From Apostichopus parvimensis (lineage: Eukaryota; Echinodermata; Holothuroidea; Aspidochirotida; Stichopodidae), in contig KN886879.1 in NCBI GenBank assembly GCA_000934455.1, positions 80,009-144,008 of the forward strand: a stretch of DNA of 64,000 nucleotides. The letters are read 5' to 3'. A program made the translations under genes and the position numbers. Shown in pieces: positions 21,201 to 30,592 of the stretch (position 1 is its first letter; each line of letters begins with the position of its first letter). The notes beneath the pieces were generated by a model. That model was not told the DNA's origin. It worked only from the letters and a program-made list of their open reading frames with translations, and made no database searches.

Positions 21201-24200
21201 AAAACTATTACTTCAATTGCACTGTGTTGTGATGTTTTTGTATTGACATAGTCGAAGACTCTTAAAATGTATCTATTTAAGGACGATATATTTGCCCTTT
21301 TACCCCTCAGGTTGTGGTGGATGCTGTTTTAGCTATACATAAGACGAGTGAATCAATTGATTTACATATGGTTGAAATCATGCAAATGCAGCACCGCAGT
21401 GACACAGATACACAGCTGATTAAAGGACTGGTGTTGGACCACGGTGCCAGGCACCCTGACATGAAGAAGCATGTCAAGGATGCATACATTCTGACCTGTA
21501 ACGTCTCCATGGAATATGAAAAGAGGTAAGTAAAAATTGTCCCCTACTAGTCAACTTCATTGCTGGCTGTGGACATTGAAACAGTAGAAAAAATTGTGAG
21601 AGACTTTCTCTTAGAAATTTCTACACTGCTGTTGTATTGTTTTGTTTTATGTCACTGTTATTGGTCGCTTTAGTTACTCACCTTACATTGTATCCATTTG
21701 AAATAATCATAACAAAAAGATTTACTTTGATCTTGAAATATCTGACTTTTGTTCAATCAGTATTTGTTTGAGAAGGCCTGATAATACTGCTGAAACATTT
21801 GGCCAGAGTAATCGTTTCATCTTGTAGGACTCCTAAACAAATTTTGAAGTGGACCAGAACTCAGAACTCTTAAACATAATCTTAAGAAGTTTCTAGTAAT
21901 AAGGACCATTGATAAAGGGAACAGGCAGAGGCTTGTAACAAATGAGCACCAAATTTGTTACATACAAATTAGGATTTTCATTCCCTCAAGCTCATTCAAT
22001 TTTCAGTTGTATGAGAGCAAAGTATGGCAGCATTGTACACTGGTGCTTCTTCAAGTATTTTTAAGTTCTGCGGCGGACTTCAGTTTGCTAATTTACATTC
22101 CCATCCTCCTTTGCATCATCTTTCTTACCGACAGTGAGGTAAACGCTGGCTTCTTTTACAAATCAGCGGAGGAGAGGGAGAAACTGGTGGCAGCAGAAAG
22201 AAAATTCACAGACGAGAAGGTCAAGAAAGTCATCGAACTGAAGAGAAAAGTCTGTGGTGACAGCGACAAAGGCTTTGTTGTCATAAACCAGAAGGTTCGT
22301 CAGTAGTGATTGCCCTGTTCCTGATACATGAAGCATCAAGAAAAAAAAATAGCACAAATTGCTTTGGTACCATGGCCTTAAATAGCTACAGAATGGATTC
22401 CATGAGTCTATGTAAAACATCTTCTTTTAAATTGACAATTGATGACAATGTAATCTTGCATGTTATTCATATGTCCTGCTTTGCATAGCCATGTTGCATA
22501 TAGCCATTTTATTTTGGTTTACCCGTTTTATTTTTTACCCACCATTCATGGAAATGATGGATAACTTTTCCAGTCATAATTTGGCTTAATCCAGCTATTT
22601 GATGATATTTTAGAATCCCACTTTTGGTTGAGTTTTTATTTTAAAGAAAATTTCAGATACTTTTCACATTTTAACTAAATCTCTCATTATGTTTCATAAA
22701 TGCACATGCCTGTACTTTGATGATTTTAAGCTGCACTTTTGCACAGGTAAATCACATGGTGTCATTAAAAATGAGTTTGCAGAGGATAAAATGAGTTTCT
22801 ACTGTTATTTATCTCCAACCTCTAATTGTTGATTCATTAATTCATGTTTGCTTTCCATTTCAGGGTGTAGATCCACTTTCTCTGGATATGTTGGCCAAAG
22901 AGGGCATCGTTGCACTCAGGAGAGCAAAGAGGCGAAACATGGAGAGGTAAGAAAAGGGGAAAGAAGATCTGGCATCTAAAATCATCAGTGTTGTCCTCAA
23001 ATATACTAAGAAAGTCTAAAACTTGTCAATAACTTGCAAACTTTCAAATAATTTAGTGAACTATAGGACTGGAAAAAGGACTGCACCATTCATAATTTGT
23101 ACTTTGTTTCTAAACTCTTTGTGTGTCATTTGCATATTACTGCACTAGGCAATGTAGTGCTAAATTGTGTAGGGTGACTTGAAATACAAATACAGTTTGC
23201 ACCATGTCATGTGTGATGAAAAATAATCATTTTGTGATATTCTGTGAATACGGAGCTAATCAAAAGTATTATTATGTATATTGTAAAGAGACGAAGGTCA
23301 CATGGAGATAGGGATAAAACTGTATGAGGTAATGCATGCTTTGTCTGATCGCAGCTATCCTTAGCTTGATTTCTTGTTTTGAAAGATATTGGAACTCAAA
23401 AATAAGAATGCACAAAATGATGGTATTATATCAGTCATACTAAAGTTATGTGGGACTGTTGCATTGGAATAAATATTTTATTTTTGTTTATTGTAAAGAG
23501 ACGTTGGTCACATAGAGATAGGGATAAAGATGTATGAGGTAATGCATGTTCTGTCTGATCAAAGCTATCCTTAACTTGATTCCTTGTTTTGAAAGATATT
23601 GGAACTCAAAAATAAGAATGCACAAAATGATGGTATTATATCAGTCATTCTAAAGTTATGTGGGACTGTTGATTGGATAACTTGAATGATGGTGATGTTC
23701 TAGACTTTATGGAAGAAGGTTTTTCTTGTTCTATAAATATATCGATGATCTCTGGAGTGGGTTGTGGACTCGTCATCTGCTGATTGGCTTCATTTTTTTA
23801 TTTCTTTTTTGTTTGCTTCCAGGTTAGCTTTAGCCTGTGGTGGCACTGCCATGAATTCTGTGGAGGATTTAACACCTGATTGTTTAGGAGAGGCTGGGCA
23901 AGTCTACGAACATGTCTTAGTAAGTTTGGATTTTGTTGAGTAAATTGTTGAACGTTCTTTAACATGTTTACATACACAGGAGTTTGCAGTAGATAGGCAA
24001 CTTTTTAAGAATTTTCTCTTGATGTTTCAATGAAATGAGAGGAAAGTTTCTCATCTTGTTTTTGTTCGTGACAGAACTAGTGTTGTTTTTTTATTGCTAC
24101 CATGGGAAAGCCTGTTTCTCTGATATTCCTGTGTCTTTTCAGGTTAGCTCGGAATTCAGTATTTCCAAATAAGACACTTTTCTTTTTTTCTGTTTACCAC

Positions 24201-27200
24201 TAAAATTGGTTTATAAAGTGCATTCTTTGATATCCATCCTGCCAATAGGGACTGGTGTGTGTGTTCTGAAGATCTTAATATATGTAGGTACACATTGCTA
24301 CAATGGGAAAGCCTCTGTTAGTTCTGTGTGTTTTTAGGCTAACTCAGAATTCAGTACTTCCTAATTGGACACATTCCAAGTTCTCCATTTTACCATTGAA
24401 AACCCTAATCAGATGTGTGCTGATGTGTTGCAACTGTTATGAACATTGTTCAAACAATATTGAAGTCATTTAGTTGCTACAAATTGCCATTTTTATGGGA
24501 GGGTTGAAAATTAAACAGCATTGTACAAAAAGGTTGAATACAGTCGCAGTGGTGGATAGAAACTGTGTCGTAAAGTACTGTGTAAATTTTACTAGAAAAC
24601 TACTACCTATTATCAGTTAAATGGTGTCTTTTATCGATGGTCTGTGGTTAAAATTCAAACTCATAAGAAAATACTTCTTACTATTTTGATAATATAATAT
24701 AATATTTTTTTGTCGGCGGTCTCAGGGAGAAGATAAGTACACCTTTGTGGAGGAATGTAAGAACCCTCTGTCGGTGACCATCTTAATCAAAGGACCCAAC
24801 AAGCACACCTTGGCTCAGATTAAAGATGCCATACACGATGGATTGAGAGCGGTCAAGAACGCTATCGATGATGGTGAGGAACTTGTGGCGACTTATTATA
24901 TTTGCTCGTTACTTTGTGGCTTATTACTATTATTATTTGCAACTTCTTATTTGTGGCGACTTATTTTTATTATTGCGAAAGATATTTCTCAGAACATTTG
25001 TGTTTCAAACATAGAAATGAAATAACACTCAGAGATTTAACAGGTAGAGTAGAGGATCTGCAAGGATGAATTTAGCTTTCAAAGGATGGATGTTGTCATG
25101 AGAGAGACATTAGTTGTCTACCTTAAGGAGTAACTACGGTGTGGTGAAGATCTAGAAGGGAAGACGTATGTAAATTTAGATTCATGCTGTCAAAATTGAG
25201 GACATGGCAGACTAGTACTTTATGACAAAGTTTGTTTATCAAGTGAGAATATAGGAAACTGCTTTGATGTCCTCTTAAAATAGGACAGTAATGCATTATG
25301 TTATGACCAGTTATTTATAACAAAGTTTTTTATCAAGTGAGAATATAGGAAACTGTTTTTGATGTCCTCTTAATATAGGACAGTAATGCATTATGTTATT
25401 ACAAGTAATTTGTGACAAAGTTTGTTTATCAAGTAAGAATATAGGAAACTGCTTTGATGTCCTCTTGAAATAGGACAGTAATGCATTATGTTAGTCAATC
25501 TTGCTTTTCAGTAAAAGTAGAAATACTTTGACTACCCCTGAATAAACTGTACTTGAAATTTCACCACTGGTGGTAGAAATGCTATAGCATTTATCTGGTA
25601 TTTCTATTTACTTAATCTGGCAATAACTGATTGAATCTGAATAATGAGTAGTGTCATGGTTACATTATATCATTGCTCTTCCTTTGACCTTTGAACTTTT
25701 CTCCTTCCATAGTAATGAAAGTGTCTCTTGTTTCTAAATGTTTAACCTCTGTTAGGTTCTGTGGTGCCCGGTGCCGGTGCTCTGGAGGTTGCCATCCATG
25801 ATGCCCTCATGACCTACAAGGACACGGTCAAAGGTCGAGCCAGATTAGGGATCGAGGCCTTTGCGCAGGCATTATTGGTCATTCCAAAGGTGTTGGCGGC
25901 TAACTCTGGGTTAGATCCTCAGGAGACCATTGTAAAACTACAGGAGGAGTACAGAGAGTCTGGTCAACCAGTAGGAGTAGATATATCAACAGGTAACTTT
26001 TTTTTTAGGTTCTGCCTGTTCTGGTATTTATTATATCTAGGTTCTTTGTGATATATGGTTTTTCTGCACTGTCTGTGGTATATTTCCTTTGTTTCATTGA
26101 TAATGTGGGTGATGGTGTGTCATTTGGAAGTCATTCCATTTATTTATTTATGAATTAATATATTAAAAAATATTTATAAACAGGAGTATCAAAGACTAAG
26201 AAAATATAATAATATATTAACATTAGCATAAAAATAAGAAAAGGAAAAGGTCAATAAAGGGTTAGAGGTTTAAATTAACTAAGAAATTGTCTACGAGAAA
26301 GGTTCAAGTGCTTCATATTTGAATAAAGATTGCAGTGTGGTAAATAAAAAAGAATTTCTTGATAATTGTGTTCTGTATTGTGGGCAAGATATGATAATTG
26401 GGTAGTAAATATCTATTATGTTTACACTAAAAGACCCTTTAGTGCAAGTCACTTGTCTTCATGATGATATGGATTCAAATATGCATTCAAGCCAATATTA
26501 TCACCCAAAATTCTGAATCGAAACAGCAAGTGTCTTCCGCACTCATATTTGAATCACGTAGTCTGATACATCATGAACTGAACCGCATCGTCGGAATCGT
26601 GAAATTAAAAATTCATGTGGATTTATTCAAAATGGAAATTGACCAATTTTTTTCAATGTAAAGTAATATCAATTAGCACACTGAAATATTTTTACATCCG
26701 ATAACAACACGGTTTTCCCATGTGATATGCCATCCGATCAATCATGTGCTGCAAATGTCTATTCACATGTATCATTTTTGGAAAATTTTTGTGGAAGTTC
26801 ATCCAAATGTGAATGATGCGTTTAAACCTTCAATGTCTTAACTTGACCTACGTATTGCTCTGTTTTCAATAGGAGAAGCGATAGTAGCCGCTGATGAGGG
26901 TATCTGGGACAACTATTGTGTCAAGAGGCAAATCCTGCATTCCTGGTGAGTAGATTTTGTCCTTTAATGGTATGACATTCAGAGAGGCAATTATGAGGAC
27001 CACTCAAGCAGGTTATACTTACTAAAGCATGGTTTGTAGTGTTTCTACTAGAGAGACATTCCCTGTAGGTAATAATGAGTGGTACAGATTTATGACAGGT
27101 GTAATAATTGTGACTATCATTGATATTGTACTGTGACGTATAAATTATTTGGAATGTCAACAAACAAGGCCAAAAATAAGCCATTTTTCATGAACCTGAA

Positions 27201-27772
27201 AGTTGATTTATGTGGAACAAGTCCTAACACCTTTACTTTCTATTATTTGGTTATGATATTCTTGTCCTTGTGTTCAAAGCAAGGAATGGTTTAGCCCCAG
27301 TTTACCTACAAGAGCTTCTCCAAGAATACAGATCTAGCAGGGTGCTTTGTTCAAGCGTACAACATATGCTATCTGTTCCTACTGTTCGCACTTCCACCTA
27401 TGGGGAACGTTGCTTTGCTAAATCAGCTCCACAGCTCTGGAACAGTCTCCTCTTACATCTGAAAACAATCCAGCATGTGTCAACTTTCCAGAAAGAACTC
27501 AAGACGTTCTTATTCATGAATGCGTATCAATTTGTTTAATAACTGTTGTGTCCATTTTGGGTACTTTGCTCCTGCAGCACTTCTGAGCAGTTTTTTTTAA
27601 CTGGATGAAAGCGCTTTACAAATTCTTATATTATTATTATTATTATTATGATCTTTTGTCAATCAGACGTATAATTTGTCTTTCTGGTCTTCCTTTCAGT
27701 ACTGTAATAGCCAGTAACCTGCTCCTAGTCGACGAGATCATGAGGGCGGGCTTATCGTCCCTGAAGGGTTGA
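18101..27772 (+). CDS. CCT6: T-complex protein 1 subunit zeta (CCT6), complete
   Basis: Exons: 18101-18237, 18763-18826, 19584-19718, 20356-20529, 21311-21525, 22135-22294, 22864-22946, 23823-23919, 24726-24873, 25756-25992, 26873-26945, 27700-27772. They total 1596 nt (531 codons plus stop), the usual length of the animal protein. The group II chaperonin signature is intact: LGPKGT near the N-terminus, the nucleotide loop [11 protein letters not shown] (85-95, catalytic Asp90), [30 protein letters not shown] and the C-terminus [15 protein letters not shown]. The product is one of eight ring subunits of the cytosolic TRiC/CCT complex, which folds actin, tubulin and WD40 proteins using ATP. 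Introns 7, 8 and 9 carry tandem duplications and intron 11 a LINE remnant. It is divergent from ACAD10 and followed by SMYD4 in the same direction. Confidence 0.98.
18763..18826 (+). CDS. CCT6: CCT6 exon 2
   Basis: Residues 46-67. [20 protein letters not shown], the stem-loop of the equatorial domain. Acceptor TTCTACTCAG, donor GTAAGA. Confidence 0.97.
19584..19718 (+). CDS. CCT6: CCT6 exon 3: ATPase loop
   Basis: Residues 68-112. [13 protein letters not shown] followed by the ATP-hydrolysis loop [11 protein letters not shown] with the catalytic Asp90. Acceptor TTTTCCTACAG, donor GTGAGT. Confidence 0.97.
19943..20060 (+). repeat. Interspersed repeat, copy 1
   Basis: TTGAAACCCTA, GTGGATGAACACCGGCTTAT, CAAGCCT, TTTTCGA, GTGTTCAGA and ACGAGGCAGG occur in the same order at 33979-34085. 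An unidentified repeat family, here in CCT6 intron 3. Confidence 0.75.
20356..20529 (+). CDS. CCT6: CCT6 exon 4
   Basis: Residues 113-170. [15 protein letters not shown] through [17 protein letters not shown], crossing from equatorial to intermediate domain. Acceptor TCTTTTCAG, donor GTAAGC. Confidence 0.97.
21311..21525 (+). CDS. CCT6: CCT6 exon 5: apical domain entry
   Basis: Residues 171-241. [20 protein letters not shown], then [13 protein letters not shown] and [14 protein letters not shown], strongly conserved CCT6 segments. Donor GTAAGT, phase 2. Confidence 0.97.
22135..22294 (+). CDS. CCT6: CCT6 exon 6: apical domain
   Basis: Residues 242-295. [17 protein letters not shown], then the family-specific [18 protein letters not shown]. 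The donor GTTCGT is weak but phase and protein continue exactly into exon 7. Confidence 0.96.
22864..22946 (+). CDS. CCT6: CCT6 exon 7
   Basis: Residues 296-322. [20 protein letters not shown] and RAKRRNMER. Acceptor TTCCATTTCAG, donor GTAAGA, phase 2. Confidence 0.97.
23280..23671 (+). repeat. Two-copy tandem duplication, 210-bp period, CCT6 intron 7
   Basis: TTGTAAAGAGACG starts at 23281 and again at 23491. The ~180 bases that follow match closely, including CACAAAATGATGGTATTATA. The spacer between copies is A/T-rich. Confidence 0.92.
23823..23919 (+). CDS. CCT6: CCT6 exon 8
   Basis: Residues 323-355. [16 protein letters not shown] and [15 protein letters not shown]. Acceptor TGCTTCCAG, donor GTAAGT. 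Confidence 0.97.
24092..24410 (+). repeat. Diverged tandem duplication, ~200-bp period, CCT6 intron 8
   Basis: ATTGCTACCATGGGAAAGCC at 24092 and ATTGCTACAATGGGAAAGCC at 24292 begin copies that share TTCAGTATTTCC/TTCAGTACTTCC and neighbouring words, with many indels. Older than the intron 7 duplication. Confidence 0.75.
24726..24873 (+). CDS. CCT6: CCT6 exon 9
   Basis: Residues 356-404. [34 protein letters not shown] and [11 protein letters not shown], the return from apical to equatorial domain. Donor GTGAGG, phase 1. Confidence 0.97.
25218..25497 (+). repeat. Three-copy tandem repeat, 95-bp period, CCT6 intron 9
   Basis: ACAAAGTTTGTTTATCAAGT or a variant recurs at 25224, 25319 and 25414, each followed by GAATATAGGAAACTG and AGGACAGTAATGCATTATG. 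Confidence 0.93.
25756..25992 (+). CDS. CCT6: CCT6 exon 10: second nucleotide-binding segment
   Basis: Residues 405-483. [16 protein letters not shown] is the conserved GAGA-E nucleotide loop, followed by [20 protein letters not shown] and GVDISTG. Acceptor CTCTGTTAG, donor GTAACT. Confidence 0.97.
26873..26945 (+). CDS. CCT6: CCT6 exon 11
   Basis: Residues 484-507. [19 protein letters not shown], the segment whose Asp contacts the adenine and ribose. Acceptor TTTTCAATAG, donor GTGAGT, phase 2. Confidence 0.96.
27245..27655 (+). mobile_element. 5'-truncated LINE (CR1/L2-like), RT C-terminal end
   Basis: The reading frame 27243-27539 encodes [16 protein letters not shown], then [20 protein letters not shown] and [10 protein letters not shown]. 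This is the conserved end of non-LTR retrotransposon polymerases, where family members read YKALNGLAP and AAPKLWNSLP. It stops at TAA and continues into GAAAGCGCTTTACAAAT and an ATT microsatellite (27629-27650), the expected 3' tail. It is a dead 5'-truncated copy in CCT6 intron 11, same orientation as the host gene. Confidence 0.85.
27700..27772 (+). CDS. CCT6: CCT6 exon 12: stop codon
   Basis: Residues 508-531. [20 protein letters not shown] ends in LKG and TGA, the canonical CCT6 C-terminus. Acceptor CCTTTCAG. Confidence 0.97.
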
Positions 27773-27957
27773 GGTGCGATGAGGAGAAGAAATACCAGTT
27801 GGAAGTCTTTTCAAGCCTAGTCTAATGTGTCTGTGATGTGTAGATGTCGCTTAGCCCTAAACGTCTTTTGCCTCGGGGTTTAAGTTAAAAGAATATTCTA
27901 CTTTGCCGTAGATTATGCAGAACCAATCAAATTTCTACTACCAGGAGTGATCTTAGC

Positions 27958-27963
27958 ATTAAA
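27958..27963 (+). other. Possible CCT6 polyadenylation signal ATTAAA
   Basis: ATTAAA, the commonest variant signal, lies about 185 bases after the CCT6 stop and is followed by T/G-rich sequence. Exact AATAAA hexamers occur later at 29127 and 29434, beyond a SINE, so a longer 3' UTR is possible. Confidence 0.35.
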
Positions 27964-28297
27964 AGTAGAATATGTCCATCAATGATTGTTTTGCACTTCA
28001 CTGTTATTTGTTTTAAAAACTCAACCAGTGTCAGTTTCAAGTAAAACTCACCCAGTTTCCATTGCAAGTAAAATACACCCAGTTTCCAGTTCAAGTAAAC
28101 AAAAAAGTCTATAAAAGACAGCTTCGTCAGTTTCATCAGTTGGCATTTGATACAGTGTTTACGAAGTACAGTTAAAAATAGCTTCAACAGAAACTTTTAT
28201 CGTGTACAAAGTAACAAGATGTCTCATGGAGAAAAAAATCACTGGAGATTACATAGAGCTGTATTTTGTGTTAGTTTGTAACTAATGTAACCATACT

Positions 28298-28540
28298 GGA
28301 GTGTTAGCTCAGTGGTTAACGCCGGTGCCTTCCAATCATAAGGTCCCCAGTTCGAGTCACTCCAAGATTAATGTATGTCGTCCAGTTACAGAGTTGTTGA
28401 CAATTGACAATTCATAATCATGGACGTTAAATTTGAATCTAAGAGACTGACTTCGGTCAGCTTGCAGCTTTGATATAAGCCAATGATGGCTTCTTCGCGA
28501 GTTCCTGCTTGCAGGAGGATCTAAAACACATACATGATAC
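28298..28540 (+). mobile_element. tRNA-derived SINE, family B copy 2
   Basis: Same structure and length as the copy at 12039, from GGAGTGTTAGCTCAGTGG to GCAGGAGGATCTAAAA, with scattered substitutions and small indels (for example box B AGTTCGAGTC). It lies about 530 bases after the CCT6 stop codon, in the same orientation. Confidence 0.88.
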
Positions 28541-30452
28541 AAACATATTGTAACATTCTGACCAAGTCAAATAACATTCCCCTGTAACAACTATATTGCC
28601 TCAATCTGACTGAGGGATTTATGTAGTTTCAACAACTTGACTGCTTCTCATGGGTATTTTGTGAATGGTTTAATTTATCATTTAGTACAGAAAATTTAGT
28701 GTCCCACAAATTTTACAATAGGTTGGTATTGTATAATTTTCAACCCTTGACCATAGTTCGTCATAATAGATGCAATTTTGGTGGACTAAATGTGGAATAC
28801 TATGATTTCAATTTTCCAATGTTCTTGCAGCTATGGTATTGGCCGTAAGACCTAAGGCATTGTTTGATAAATCATATTAATGTAGCAAGGGTCACTCAAC
28901 CTCCCCCCCCCCCACCCCCAATTCCCATAAGATAAGTAGCTCATAATCTTTATAAGTGATAAATTAATTAAGGATACATAATTCAATAGATTTGCGATTA
29001 CATACACTGTTAATCACATTGGGTAAACTGGCTAAAAGCCATGCTAAGCCATTTTCATGTCTTCTTCATATGTACATTTTTTTTTTACTGCATGTGAAAA
29101 TGTTATTGCCATCAGTAATGCTTCCAAATAAATGTGTTGCAACTTGAAAACATAAAATGGGTCAAATATGGAAATATATAGAGCACTTCTTGGTTCTGCT
29201 AATCCCAGAACACCTGTTTGTTTCAGTCTCAACTTTGTCTATGATTCCTATGTTCAGAAAACCATTTTCAGAAACTACTTATAAATTGCATCACACTAAA
29301 ATTTGGGAGCAATACTGATGAGCTTCAAGTGGGAAGCTTGAAACATTTTTTTTTCCCTTCTCATTTTGTATTTTTTTTTTCTCATTAAATCTGTGTGATT
29401 TGCTTAATTGTTGTGCTCCAGTGATTGGAGGGAAATAAAAGAGAAATACATCAAACTTGTTGCTTGCCATATTTTCTCTGTATCTCAGATTTGGGTACAG
29501 CTATTTGTTGAGGCATTTTTAATGTGTTCCAAGGAGACTGGTGAAGAAATGCTATTATTTGCCTTCTAGCAGTACACCACTCCCCAGGTAATTGTTATCT
29601 GTAGGAGATATGAAGCAAAATGCTTAATGTCTTGAGTTTACCATTTGTACCCAAAAGGGTTCAAGTAGAAGCACCCCGAATTTAGACCAACTAGGACACT
29701 TGACATATTTGACTTGCATATGTTCATTAACATGAGAAGTGCTGGAAAGTTTGGTGGACCAATGTGTTCGTCACTGCCACCCAAGGTGTCTCCTGTCCCA
29801 CCCCTTCTCATCATTTCGCACATACAACATCAAAAGCAACTACGCTGTACATTCTCTATGTAAACAAAGCTGCGAGATGGAATTGTTTCAGTTAGGCTAG
29901 TACAGGTGGCATACTCCTATTAGAGTCTATATCAATCCGCTCGATTGTTCTCCCTCAGGAAAAGTGCCAAAAAGCAGCAGGAGAACATCTTTTGCGACCT
30001 GTTATTAATCATAATCTAGTTTTTTGTGGCCTTCATGTTGAAGAGCATGAATGGAAGTACATGTGGTGAGAAAATTGGGTCAATTGAGGCAATTTTAGAC
30101 CCCTTTAGGCCTCCCAGGAGCAGCGTAGGAAATTTGTTTACCACTGAGTGAAGAGGTTTGTTTACAAGTGACGAAAACTTCCGGCTCGGATAGCAAAAAA
30201 TCTACATGGTCATGATACGGAAAATTGATGGTGCCATGAAAGGCCAACTTGTCAGCTATCCGGTGATGGGTAGCGTTTAGCTAGTGAAAACTTCTATCTA
30301 GACTTAGAGACCACATTACTTTTGTGATTTAGTGTGTAAGTCAATGGGGCTTTTAATGGGCGTATGCTACCTACAGATCAGACTTCCATAGAACTTATGG
30401 ACTATTCTATTTCATAGGTGGTACCTATTCTACGACATTGGTAATAAATTCA

Positions 30453-30592
30453 ATGGCGGGAGAGTTCAATTGGAGAACTCTTTGGAGAACTGCATTGCTG
30501 CAAGGATGTCCTTTCATATCATCAAGTAATGAAGAACATGGCACCAAAGCAGAGCATGCAATAGAACAGTGTACACGTCTCGCCTTGTGGAA
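30453..30592 (+). CDS. SMYD4: SMYD4 exon 1: probable start codon
   Basis: Residues 1-46, beginning MAGEFNWRTLWRTALLQGC. Identity rests on position, an ATG in fair context, and the donor (GAA|GTAAAT) leaving phase 2, exactly what exon 2 needs. The N-terminus is poorly conserved in the family, so this exon is less certain than the rest. Confidence 0.75.

Larger units (their letters stand above)
27773..30452. other. CCT6 3' region and SMYD4 upstream region
   Basis: Holds the probable CCT6 3' UTR, the SINE at 28298, a C run near 28902 and AT-rich sequence up to the SMYD4 start. The last ~500 bases are less AT-rich and presumably carry the SMYD4 promoter. No further gene seen. Confidence 0.6.
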
